From the NCBI RefSeq assembly GCF_902825325.1, contig NZ_CADEAR010000003.1, positions 1 to 64,000 of the forward strand: a stretch of DNA of 64,000 nucleotides, in the 5' to 3' direction. The stretch comes from Brucella tritici. Its GTDB lineage: Bacteria; Pseudomonadota; Alphaproteobacteria; Rhizobiales; Rhizobiaceae. Under the pieces are notes generated by a model. The model was not told the origin of the DNA, made no database searches, and worked only from the letters and a program-made list of their open reading frames with translations. The translations under genes were made by a program, and so were the position numbers. Shown here piece after piece: positions 8,215 through 17,501 of this stretch (its first letter is position 1; each line of letters begins with the position of its first letter).

Positions 8215-9066
8215 ATGAATACTTCTTTCAATCTCGATCTGTTGCGGGCCTTCATAGCTGTCGTCGACAGCCGCAGTTTTACGGCTGCGGCCTTGCAGTT
8301 GCACTCGACCCAATCGACTATAAGTCAGAAGATCATACGGCTGGAGGAAGCTGCCGGACAGGCGCTTCTGGAACGTGCCCGGCATGATGTGCGCCCGACG
8401 GATGCAGGCGAAAAGCTGCTGGGCTATGCGCGCCGTATCCTGCACCTGCATGACGAGGCCGCGGCCGCGATGACTGGTACGGCGCTTGCTGCCGTGTTTC
8501 GTCTCGGCCTGCCGGAAGATTTCGCCTCACGGCTGGTTACGCCTGCGCTGGCGCGCTTCATGCGCACACATCCGAACACGAAACTCGAGGTGACCAGCGG
8601 CCTCAGCCGAGACCTGCAGAAAGGTTTCGAGACCGGTGAGTTCGACCTTGTCATGGTGAAACAGAAGCGCGGCGAAACGATGGGGACCATGCACTGGCCA
8701 GAACCGCTGTCCTGGCTCGATAGCGCCGATTTTCCCGTTTCCCATGTCGATCCGCTGCCGCTTGTCGTGTTCCCGCCAAACGGGCTTTATCGCAGCGACA
8801 TGATGGAGGCTCTCGATCGTGTAGGCAGGCGCTGGCACGTGGTTTTCACCAGTTCCAGTCTGGCGAGTATTCAAAGTGCGGTCGCTGAGGGGCTGGGTGT
8901 CAGCCTGCTGCCGACGCGTGTAGCACTTCCCGGTCATCAGGTGGTGCCTGTCGCTGCAGGATTGCCGTCCGTCGAGCCGATGGAAATTGTCATCCGGCAT
9001 ATGGACAATGGCCCCGACCAAATCCGTCAGCTTGCCGAGATGCTAGCGGAAACCGTCGGCGGGTGA
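8215..9066 (+). CDS. LysR-family transcriptional regulator, divergent from ankyrin/deaminase/MFS operon
   Basis: This 283-residue LysR protein starts MNTSFNLDLLRAFIAVVDSR. The winged HTH (about 4-62) contains STQSTISQKIIRLEEAAG, and the effector domain is about 88-280. The frame is open upstream to 7420, but that part is antisense to the deaminase and ankyrin genes and unlike LysR, so ATG 8215 is the start. Its divergent position 84 nt from the ankyrin gene, with a perfect 9-bp inverted repeat between, suggests that it controls that operon. Confidence 0.9.
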   Translation: MNTSFNLDLLRAFIAVVDSRSFTAAALQLHSTQSTISQKIIRLEEAAGQALLERARHDVRPTDAGEKLLGYARRILHLHDEAAAAMTGTALAAVFRLGLPEDFASRLVTPALARFMRTHPNTKLEVTSGLSRDLQKGFETGEFDLVMVKQKRGETMGTMHWPEPLSWLDSADFPVSHVDPLPLVVFPPNGLYRSDMMEALDRVGRRWHVVFTSSSLASIQSAVAEGLGVSLLPTRVALPGHQVVPVAAGLPSVEPMEIVIRHMDNGPDQIRQLAEMLAETVGG

Positions 9067-9182
9067 GGGCTCTTCCGAAAGAACACCGATAAACGCCCCA
9101 GATGCATATTCTCGACACGACGCTTTGTATCGTTTTGAGCGCTGTTCACGCAATTTCCGGTCTTTCATTCTCTTTTTAATTT

Positions 9183-9230
9183 CTGAAAAGCACGTTCGTT
9201 TTCAGATTGACTGATTTTGTATCCAGGATA
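9183..9230. promoter_or_regulatory. candidate operators upstream of the GntR-led operon
   Basis: There are two palindromes. CTGAAAA (9183-9189) is inverted as TTTTCAG (9199-9205). TATCCAGGATA (9220-9230) is a perfect 11-bp palindrome 32 nt before the GntR start. FCD-type GntR regulators usually repress their own operon from short palindromes in this position, so either could be the operator (inference). Confidence 0.4.
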
Positions 9231-9261
9231 TTGTGTCCAGAAAAGTTGGGAGGCTTTTCTA

Positions 9262-9942
9262 TTGGCGGCTTTTGAATGGCGCAGTCAGACCCGTTTGCTG
9301 GACGAAGTGGCAGAGGCACTTCGCGAGCGAATCTATGCTGGTGACTATGCGCCAGGCGCGATACTTCGGCAGGAACATATAGCAGCAGAGTTTGGCATCA
9401 GCCGCACGCCCCTGCGTGAAGCCTTGCGCGTTCTGGAGCGTGACGGGCTGGTCATTCACCTGCCGGGCAGGGGGGTGCGTGTCGCATCCGCCGATCTCAC
9501 GCGCCTGATCGATGCCTATGCAGTGCGCGAAGTGCTAGACGGTGTGGCCGCGCGGTTTGCCGCCGAGCGGGCGAGCGATGCGGATATCGCCAGATTGCGT
9601 GCCCATGTTGCAGGTCAGGGCACGGTCGTCGATCCGTGGGATGCCAAAGCCTATACCCAGTCTAATGTCGATTTTCATATGGCGGTGATGAACACGGCGG
9701 GCAACGCCTCGCTGATTGCCTTCGTGCCGCTGTTGCGCATGACATCGCAGGTTTTCGCGCCTTCCTTTTCGCTATCGGTAGATCGTGCACGCGATGCAAT
9801 CCGCGAACATGGCGCGATTGTTGAGGCCATTGCCGCGCGCGATGGCGAGCAGGCTGAGCGGCTGGCGCGGGCGCATATCCGCGCCACCACTGCAAGATTG
9901 GAGGCGGAACAGCCTCTTCGGGAGAATGAAGATGAAGCATGA
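9262..9942 (+). CDS. GntR-family regulator (FadR subfamily, FCD domain)
   Basis: This 226-residue repressor-type regulator has a winged HTH near residues 10-70 with FGISRTPLREALRVLERDGL, followed by an all-helical FCD ligand domain (about 80-210). The start is a TTG at 9262 with GGGAGG 8 nt upstream; an in-frame TTG at 9217 has no ribosome-binding site. It heads the catabolic operon: the dehydrogenase gene begins inside its last codons (11-nt overlap). It probably senses the operon's substrate or a product acid. Confidence 0.88.
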   Translation: MAAFEWRSQTRLLDEVAEALRERIYAGDYAPGAILRQEHIAAEFGISRTPLREALRVLERDGLVIHLPGRGVRVASADLTRLIDAYAVREVLDGVAARFAAERASDADIARLRAHVAGQGTVVDPWDAKAYTQSNVDFHMAVMNTAGNASLIAFVPLLRMTSQVFAPSFSLSVDRARDAIREHGAIVEAIAARDGEQAERLARAHIRATTARLEAEQPLRENEDEA

Positions 9943-11404
9943 GAACCAGACGGGAGGAGCGGGCTTGCTCCGTTACGGCAATTTTATCGCGGGTCAGTGG
10001 CAGGATGCGGCTGGCGGCGAGCATATCACCGTCAAGAATCCGTCCGATGGCAGCGATCTGGCGCTGATTGCGCGCGGCACCAAGGCCGATATCGATCAGG
10101 CTGTAGCAGCAGCCCGCAAGGCGCTTTCCGGCGACTGGGGCAAGCTGACCGCGACCGAGCGCGGTCGCGTGCTGCACCGCATTTCGGAAGAAGTGTTGAA
10201 GAACATCGACCTTCTAACCGATCTGGAATCGAAAGATGTCGGCAAGCCGGTCACACAGGCCCGCGCGGATGTGGTGGCGCTGGCGCGCTATCTCGAATTC
10301 TATGGCGCTTCCGCCGACAAGGTCCATGGCGATACGCTGCCCTATCAGAACGGCTTTACGGTCCTGTCGATCTATGAACCGCATGGTGTCACGGGCCATA
10401 TCATTCCGTGGAACTATCCGATGCAGATTCTGGGCCGGAGCCTTGGCGCAGCGCTTGCCATGGGCAATGCAGCCGTGGTCAAACCTGCTGAGGAAGCCTG
10501 CCTGACCATTTTGGAATTTGCAAAAATTGCCGAAAAGGCCGGTCTGCCGAAGGGTGCGCTCAATGTCGTGACCGGGCTTGGTGCAGAAGCGGGAGCGGCG
10601 CTCTCCGAACATCCAGACGTCAATCACATCTCGTTTACGGGTTCGGTGCGCACGGGCGAGGCTGTGCAGGCCGCAGCAGCCAAGAACACCGTTCCGGTGA
10701 CGCTGGAGCTTGGCGGAAAATCGCCGCAGATCGTTTTCGCCGATGCCGATCTCGACCGCGCTTTGCCGTTTCTGGTCAATGCGGGAATTCAGAATGCCGG
10801 TCAGACCTGTTCGGCGGCATCACGTATTCTGGTCGAGCGCAGCATTTATGAAGATGTTGTGGCGCGTATGAGTGAGCGCTATCGCGCATTGAAGGTTGGT
10901 CCGGCCAGTGCCGATCTGTCTGTTGGCCCAGTGGTGTCGCAGCGCCAGAAGGCGATTGTTGACGGCTATCTGGATCTTGCGAAAGAGAGCGGTCTGGCAA
11001 TTGCTGCGCAAGGCGTTTTGGCGGAAGAAGCGCCGGAAGGCGGGGCCTATGTCCTGCCGACCCTGATCCGCGACGTGCCTGCCAATCATCGTCTGGCGCA
11101 GGAAGAAATCTTCGGCCCGGTGCAGGTCATTCTTCCTTTCGATACCGAAGAAGAAGCCATCGCGATTGCCAATGGCACGTCCTATGGCCTCGTCTGCGGC
11201 ATCTGGACCAATGATGGGGGGCGTCAGTTCCGCTTGGCGCATGCCATTCATTCCGGTCAAGTCTTCATCAACAATTACGGTGCCGGTGGCGGCATCGAGC
11301 TGCCGTTCGGTGGCGTGAAGAAATCCGGCCATGGTCGCGAGAAGGGTTTTGAGGCGCTCTACGGGTTTGCCTCGCTGAAGACCATCTCGGTCTGGCACGG
11401 TTAG
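9932..11404 (+). CDS. NAD(P)-dependent aldehyde dehydrogenase
   Basis: This 490-residue ALDH-superfamily enzyme oxidises an aldehyde to the acid. Visible catalytic residues are Asn161 in PWNYP, Glu259 in LELGGKSP and the nucleophile Cys293 in NAGQTCSA. The Rossmann stretch FTGSVRTGEA is also present. ATG 9932 has GGAG 7 nt upstream and overlaps the GntR gene. The next gene is an SDR dehydrogenase 23 nt on. Together they could oxidise an alcohol to a carboxylate in two steps; the substrate is unknown. Confidence 0.92.
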   Translation: MKHENQTGGAGLLRYGNFIAGQWQDAAGGEHITVKNPSDGSDLALIARGTKADIDQAVAAARKALSGDWGKLTATERGRVLHRISEEVLKNIDLLTDLESKDVGKPVTQARADVVALARYLEFYGASADKVHGDTLPYQNGFTVLSIYEPHGVTGHIIPWNYPMQILGRSLGAALAMGNAAVVKPAEEACLTILEFAKIAEKAGLPKGALNVVTGLGAEAGAALSEHPDVNHISFTGSVRTGEAVQAAAAKNTVPVTLELGGKSPQIVFADADLDRALPFLVNAGIQNAGQTCSAASRILVERSIYEDVVARMSERYRALKVGPASADLSVGPVVSQRQKAIVDGYLDLAKESGLAIAAQGVLAEEAPEGGAYVLPTLIRDVPANHRLAQEEIFGPVQVILPFDTEEEAIAIANGTSYGLVCGIWTNDGGRQFRLAHAIHSGQVFINNYGAGGGIELPFGGVKKSGHGREKGFEALYGFASLKTISVWHG

Positions 11405-11427
11405 AAATAGCATTTGGGAGAATAGCA

Positions 11428-12174
11428 GTGTCGCTTGAAGGTAAGGTCGCGCTCATCACGGGAGCAGGTTCGGGGTTTGGCGAAGGCATGGCGAAGCGAT
11501 TTGCTGACGGCGGCGCGAAGGTCGTCATCGTAGACCGCGACAAGGCAGGCGCTGAGCGCGTCGCAGGCGAAATCGGCGATGCGGCGCTGGCTGTGGCTGC
11601 CGATATTTCCAACGAAGCCGATGTCGATGCAGCGGTGGAAGCTGCTCTGTCGAAATTCGGCAAGGTCGATATTCTGATCAACAATGCCGGGATCGGCCAC
11701 AAGCCGCAAAATGCCGAACTGGTTGAGCCGGACGAGTTCGACCGCATTCTCGGCGTCAATGTACGCGGTGTTTATCTCATGACGCGCAAGCTAATTCCGC
11801 ATTTCAAGGGTAATGGCGAAGGCGTTATTTTGAACGTCGCTTCGACCGGTGCTGGTCGCCCGCGTCCGAATCTCGCCTGGTACAATGCTACCAAGGGCTG
11901 GGTCGTTTCCGTGACCAAAGCGCTGGCTATCGAGCTGGCGCCTGCGAAAATCCGCGTCGTGGCGCTGAACCCTGTTGCAGGTGAAACGCCGCTTCTCACC
12001 ACATTCATGGGCGAGGACACCGAGGAAATCCGCAAGAAGTTCCGCGATTCCATCCCGATGGGCCGCCTGTTGAAACCCGACGATCTGGCTGAAGCTGCGG
12101 CTTTCCTTTGCTCGCCTGCTGCCTCTATGATTACCGGGGTTGCGCTCGACGTGGATGGCGGGCGCTCGATTTAA
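11428..12174 (+). CDS. short-chain dehydrogenase/reductase (SDR)
   Basis: This 248-residue classical SDR has the cofactor motif TGAGSGFG near residue 11, Asp37 after the second strand (favours NAD), NNAG at 85-88, and the catalytic residues Ser139, Tyr152 and Lys156. It resembles 3-oxoacyl-ACP reductase (FabG)-annotated and glucose-dehydrogenase-like SDRs, but sits in a catabolic operon. It starts at GTG 11428 with GGGAG 7 nt upstream. It likely acts on an alcohol whose aldehyde feeds the adjacent ALDH (inference). Confidence 0.9.
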   Translation: MSLEGKVALITGAGSGFGEGMAKRFADGGAKVVIVDRDKAGAERVAGEIGDAALAVAADISNEADVDAAVEAALSKFGKVDILINNAGIGHKPQNAELVEPDEFDRILGVNVRGVYLMTRKLIPHFKGNGEGVILNVASTGAGRPRPNLAWYNATKGWVVSVTKALAIELAPAKIRVVALNPVAGETPLLTTFMGEDTEEIRKKFRDSIPMGRLLKPDDLAEAAAFLCSPAASMITGVALDVDGGRSI

Positions 12175-12204
12175 AAAAGAGGCAAGGGGAGCCAAAGAGG
12201 AACA

Positions 12205-13683
12205 ATGGGTAAACTGCTGAAAGCCGGGCTGATAACAGCCGCGATGCTGGCATCGATCAACGGTGCATTCGCAAAAGATACGCTGGTGGTCGGCGAAGTG
12301 CTGGAGCCGCCGGGTCTGGACCCGACTGCCAATGCCGCCGCCGGTATCCGGCAGGTTACCTATGCCAACCTTTATGAAGGTCTGGTGCGCATTGTTGAGG
12401 ACGGCACGGTGAAGCCGCTTCTGGCCGAAAGCTGGACCGTTTCCGACGACAAGAAGACCTATACGTTCAAGCTGCGTGAAGGCGTGAAGTTTCATGACGG
12501 CACGCCGTTTGACTGCTCGGTCGTGAAGTTCTCCTATGAACGCGCCGTCGCTCCGGATTCCACCAATGCGCAAAAGGGGCTGTTTGAACCGATTGCGAGC
12601 ACAGAGTGTCCTGATCCCGCAACCGCCGTTGTCACGCTGAAGCGCCCAACCTCGAACTTTCTGTTCAATATGGGCTGGGGCGATGCGGTCATGGTCGCGC
12701 CGAATTCGGCTGGAGACAACAAGACCAAGCCGGTTGGCACGGGGCCGTTCAAGTTCAAGCGCTGGGTGCAGGGCGATCGCGTTGAGCTGGAGCGTAACGC
12801 GGATTACTGGGGCGAGCCTGCAAAGCTCTCCGCTGTTACGTTCCGCTTCGTCAGCGATCCGTCGGCTGCTGCCGCTGCGATCCTTGCCGGTGACATCGAC
12901 GTGTTCCCGATGTTCCAGGCGCCGGAGCTGATCAGCCGCTTCAAGAGCGACGACAAGCTTCAGGTCGAAGTGGGCGATACGGCAGGCAAGGTTCTGCTGT
13001 CGCTCAACAATGCCAAGGCGCCTTTCGATAATCTGAAGGTGCGTCAGGCGCTGGCCCATGCCATCGACAGCAAAGCGCTGATCGAAGGCGTTTATTCCGG
13101 TTTCGGTACGCCAATCGGCTCGCATTATGCGCCGGTTGATCCGGGCTATATCGATCTGTCGGAAACCTATCCGTATGATCCGGCCAAGGCCAAGCAGCTT
13201 CTGGAAGAAGCTGGCGTTCCGGCGGGCACGTCGATCACCATCACGCTTCCGCCACCGGCCTATGCGCGCCGCGGCGGCGAGATCATTGCAGCCATGCTGG
13301 CCGAGGTCGGCATTCAGGCCAATCTCGTACCGATCGAGTTTGCGCAGTGGCTGGACCAGGTGTTCAAGCGGTCGGATTTCGATGCGACGATCATCGCTCA
13401 TACCGAAGCGCGCGATCTCGATATCTATGCCCGCGACAAATACTACTTCAACTACAACAACCCGGAATATAAGGCGCTCTACAAGGCCTATGCCGAGGCC
13501 GGAAGCGACGAGGAACAGCTCGAACTCGTAAAGAAGCTGCAGGAAAAACTTGCTGCTGACGAGCCGAACATCTTCCTCTATGCGCTGCCGAAAATCGGTG
13601 TGTGGAACAAGAACGTCAAGGGTCTGTGGAAGAACATGCCGATCCCGGCTGATGATCTGACGCAAGCCTATTGGGCTGAATAA
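12205..13683 (+). CDS. ABC transporter periplasmic substrate-binding protein (peptide/opine/nickel family 5)
   Basis: This 492-residue solute-binding protein has a signal peptide (cleavage near AFA at residue 23) and SBP family 5 structure: early EPPGLDPTANAAAG, LYEGLVRI and LREGVKFHDGTPF. Family members deliver di- and oligopeptides, opines, glutathione or other amide-linked solutes to DppBCDF-like importers. Two permease and two ATPase genes follow. A hairpin after its stop (13692-13719) may raise its mRNA level relative to the downstream genes. Confidence 0.93.
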   Translation: MGKLLKAGLITAAMLASINGAFAKDTLVVGEVLEPPGLDPTANAAAGIRQVTYANLYEGLVRIVEDGTVKPLLAESWTVSDDKKTYTFKLREGVKFHDGTPFDCSVVKFSYERAVAPDSTNAQKGLFEPIASTECPDPATAVVTLKRPTSNFLFNMGWGDAVMVAPNSAGDNKTKPVGTGPFKFKRWVQGDRVELERNADYWGEPAKLSAVTFRFVSDPSAAAAAILAGDIDVFPMFQAPELISRFKSDDKLQVEVGDTAGKVLLSLNNAKAPFDNLKVRQALAHAIDSKALIEGVYSGFGTPIGSHYAPVDPGYIDLSETYPYDPAKAKQLLEEAGVPAGTSITITLPPPAYARRGGEIIAAMLAEVGIQANLVPIEFAQWLDQVFKRSDFDATIIAHTEARDLDIYARDKYYFNYNNPEYKALYKAYAEAGSDEEQLELVKKLQEKLAADEPNIFLYALPKIGVWNKNVKGLWKNMPIPADDLTQAYWAE

Positions 13684-13691
13684 AAAGAACT

Positions 13692-13719
13692 CCGCCCCGG
13701 CGCGCAGGCAAAGGGGCGG
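13692..13719 (+). promoter_or_regulatory. intra-operon hairpin after the binding-protein gene
   Basis: CCGCCCC (13692-13698) pairs with GGGGCGG (13713-13719) with no T-run. GC-rich hairpins between a binding-protein gene and its permease genes commonly protect the upstream mRNA. The permease start lies 100 nt further on. Confidence 0.5.
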
Positions 13720-13819
13720 GAAACAACACGAATGGCCGTGCACCCCATAAAGATAAGGGGAGGGCGTGCGGCGAGTTGGAATGTGGAAAGCGGATATCCG
13801 TCTTTTCAAGGAGGTCGCT

Positions 13820-14773
13820 TTGCTGGCTTACATATCCGGGCGATTGGTCTCGCTCTTGCTGACGACGCTTGCGGCTTCCGTCATCGTCTTTCTGCTGATG
13901 CAGGTGCTGCCGGGTGATCCCGCAGCAGTTATCCTCGGCATCAATGCGCAGCCTGAAACGCTGGCAGCACTTCACAAGCAGCTCGGCCTCGATCAGCCGC
14001 TCTGGTGGCGCTATCTTTCGTGGATTGGCGGCTTTCTGAAAGGCGATTTCGGCACGAGCTACACATACTCCGTGCCGATCAGCGAATTGCTCGGACCACG
14101 CATCATGGTCACGCTGCCGCTGGCGCTTCTGTCCATGGTGCTGTCGGTCGCGGTCGCCATTCCGGTCGGTGTCTACGCCGCTTCCAAGCGCGGCAAGACA
14201 GGCGATGTGCTCTCCATGGGTGTGGCACAGGTCGGTGTCGCCATCCCGAATTTCTGGCTCGGTCTGCTTTTGATCCTGCTCTTCGCCTTGCAGCTCGGCT
14301 GGTTCCCGGCTTCGGGTTTCGCGGGCTGGGAAGGTGGTTTCTGGAATGGCATCCGTTCGCTGTTCCTGCCAGCACTGGCGCTTGCGCTGCCGCTTGCCGC
14401 CATTCTGGCCCGTGTAACCCGATCCGCCGTCATCGAAACGCTGGGTGAGGACTTCGTACGGACCGCGCGCGCCAAGGGCCTGACACGCAAAGCCGCGCTC
14501 TGGCGTCATGCGGTGCCTAATGCACTGATCCCGGTTGTCACCATCATCGGCCTGCAATTCTCCTTTCTGCTGGCGGGAACCATCATCATCGAAAATGTCT
14601 TCAATCTGCCCGGCGTTGGAAGGCTGGTGTTTCAGGCCATCGCGCAACGCGATCTCGTCACTGTGCAGTCACTGGTGACGCTGCTTGCCGCTTCCGTGAT
14701 TGCCGTCAATTTCATTGTCGATCTTGTGTATGGCTTCATCGATCCGCGCCTTTCGACGGGAGGCAGCCGATGA
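13820..14773 (+). CDS. ABC transporter permease, DppB/GsiC type
   Basis: This 317-residue inner-membrane subunit has six predicted helices. Its N-terminus LAYISGRLVSLLLTTLAAS is typical of DppB-like permeases, and the cytoplasmic EAA loop GEDFVRTARAKGLTRKAALW contacts the ATPases. I chose TTG 13820 because AAGGAGGT lies 4-5 nt upstream and the protein then starts where the family starts; the frame is open to 13766, with an ATG at 13781. It overlaps the next permease gene by 4 nt. Confidence 0.9.
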   Translation: MLAYISGRLVSLLLTTLAASVIVFLLMQVLPGDPAAVILGINAQPETLAALHKQLGLDQPLWWRYLSWIGGFLKGDFGTSYTYSVPISELLGPRIMVTLPLALLSMVLSVAVAIPVGVYAASKRGKTGDVLSMGVAQVGVAIPNFWLGLLLILLFALQLGWFPASGFAGWEGGFWNGIRSLFLPALALALPLAAILARVTRSAVIETLGEDFVRTARAKGLTRKAALWRHAVPNALIPVVTIIGLQFSFLLAGTIIIENVFNLPGVGRLVFQAIAQRDLVTVQSLVTLLAASVIAVNFIVDLVYGFIDPRLSTGGSR

Positions 14774-15630
14774 GCGAAACGCAGGTTCTCCCGAAACCAG
14801 GCGTGTTCAGAACGATGTTGAGCAGCCGCAGCCTGACGGTCGGCTCTCTCATCACGATCATTCTGGTTGCGATGGCCGTCATCTCCTATGTCTGGACGCC
14901 TTATTCGCCAACCGCCATGAACTTCCGTGACAAGCTGCAGGGGCCGAGTTTCAGCCATCTGTTCGGTACGGATAATTTCGGGCGGGACGTGTTTTCCATG
15001 ATTATGGTCGGCGCGCGCAACTCCATCGCGGTGTCAATTATCGCTGTACTGGTTGGTGCCGGGATCGGCATTCCGCTTGGCGCTTTCGCGGCTGCGCGCG
15101 GCGGCATGGTGGACGGCTTTGTTATGCGCATGACCGATCTGGCTTTCGCCTTTCCTGCACTTTTGACGGCGGTAATCATCACGGCGGTTTTCGGCCCCGG
15201 CGCGGTGAATGCGATGATCGCCATCGGCATCTTCAATATCCCGGTCTTTGCGCGTGTGACGCGTGGCGCATCGCTGGGCTTGTGGAAGCGGGAGTATGTG
15301 CAGGCAGCCCGTTGTGCTGGGCGTGGCGATGTGTCGATCACGCTTCTGCATGTGCTGCCCAACATCAACCATGTGCTGATCGTGCAGGCGACGATCCAGT
15401 TCGCGCTCGCCATCGTTGCCGAGGCGGGCCTTTCCTATGTCGGGCTTGGCACCCAGCCGCCGATGCCGAGCTGGGGCAAGATGCTCAACGATGCACAGAC
15501 CTTCATCTATGACGCGCCATGGCTCGCCATTTTCCCTGGCCTCGCCATTACGCTGGCCGTGCTCGGCCTCAATATGTTGGGCGACGGATTGCGCGATGTG
15601 CTTGATCCGCGCGTCAGGAGGCAGAGATGA
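14770..15630 (+). CDS. ABC transporter permease, DppC type
   Basis: This 286-residue partner permease has the DppC-type N-terminal helix and the domain start HLFGTDNFGRDVFSMIMVGA. The EAA loop is KREYVQAARCAGRGDVSITL. Translation is coupled to the upstream permease (ATGA overlap) and to the downstream ATPase (ATGA overlap), which indicates a single transport complex. Confidence 0.93.
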   Translation: MSETQVLPKPGVFRTMLSSRSLTVGSLITIILVAMAVISYVWTPYSPTAMNFRDKLQGPSFSHLFGTDNFGRDVFSMIMVGARNSIAVSIIAVLVGAGIGIPLGAFAAARGGMVDGFVMRMTDLAFAFPALLTAVIITAVFGPGAVNAMIAIGIFNIPVFARVTRGASLGLWKREYVQAARCAGRGDVSITLLHVLPNINHVLIVQATIQFALAIVAEAGLSYVGLGTQPPMPSWGKMLNDAQTFIYDAPWLAIFPGLAITLAVLGLNMLGDGLRDVLDPRVRRQR

Positions 15631-16636
15631 CGACACCCCTGCTCGAAATGGACAATATGTCCGTTGAATTGCCTATCGGTCTCAAGGTTGCGGATATCGT
15701 GTCCGATATTACGCTGACGCTCAATCGCGGTGAACGCCTCGGAGTGGTGGGTGAGTCCGGCAGTGGCAAGTCGATTACCGCCCTTGCCGCCATGGGGTTG
15801 CTGCCTGACCGGATGCGCGTGCGCGGTACGCTGCGTTTCGACGGTGAAGATCTGGCAAGCAAGCCGGAAGCCGAACTGTGCAGGATGCGCGGACGGCGCA
15901 TGGCGATGATCTTCCAGGAACCGATGACCGCGCTCAATCCGGTCAAGACTATCGGTGCGCAGATTGCCGAAGGTCGTCGTCTGCATTTGGGCGAAAGCCG
16001 TGTCGATGCCGAACGCAAGGCACGTGAGTTGCTGGATCGCGTGGGGCTGCCTACACCGCGTTTCAATCTCGATCTCTACCCGCACCAGCTTTCCGGCGGG
16101 CAACGCCAGCGCGTGATGATCGCCATGGCGATTGCCTGCGAACCTGATTTGTTGATCGCCGATGAGCCGACAACCGCGCTCGATGTCACCGTTCAGGCGC
16201 AGATTCTCGATCTCATGGATGAGTTGATCGACGAAACCGGCACAGCTCTGATGCTCATCACCCATGACCTCGGCGTGGTGTCAGAAATGACTGATCGCAT
16301 CGCGGTCATGTATGCTGGTCGCATCGTCGAGACCGGACGCACGGAAGCGGTGTTTAATCGTATGGCGCATCCTTATGCCCGCGGGCTGTTCCAGGCTTCG
16401 CCGCACGGTGCAGCGCTGGTGCGCAGCCACGGCACGGGACGCCAGCGCCTTGCTGCCATTCCTGGTGTCGTGCCCGATCCGCTGGCGCGCCCGCCTTATT
16501 GCACCTTTGCCGACCGCTGCGCCTTCGTGCAGGACGATTGCCGAAGGGCGATACCGGGGCTGGATTTCATCGCCGACAATGACGGCGTTGCGCATCGCGC
16601 CGCCTGTATTCACCCGCGAGACGGTGAGGTGGTGTT

Positions 16637-16640
<4 letters not shown>
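15627..16640 (+). CDS. ABC transporter ATPase, DppD type
   Basis: This 337-residue ATPase has Walker A GESGSGKS, signature LSGGQRQR and Walker [13 protein letters not shown]. The C-terminal oligopeptide-transporter extension has the cysteine cluster ([19 protein letters not shown]) typical of DppD/OppD proteins, which often bind an Fe-S cluster. Both its start and stop overlap neighbours by 4 nt. Confidence 0.93.
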
Positions 16641-17485
<845 letters not shown>

Positions 17486-17501
17486 TTTGAGGAAATATCC
17501 A

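Noticed and set aside
11791..13809. 672-codon minus-strand open frame
   Set aside because: It is the complement of the SDR and binding-protein genes. The translation is rich in Arg/His/Ile with no domain, typical of antisense to GC-rich codons.
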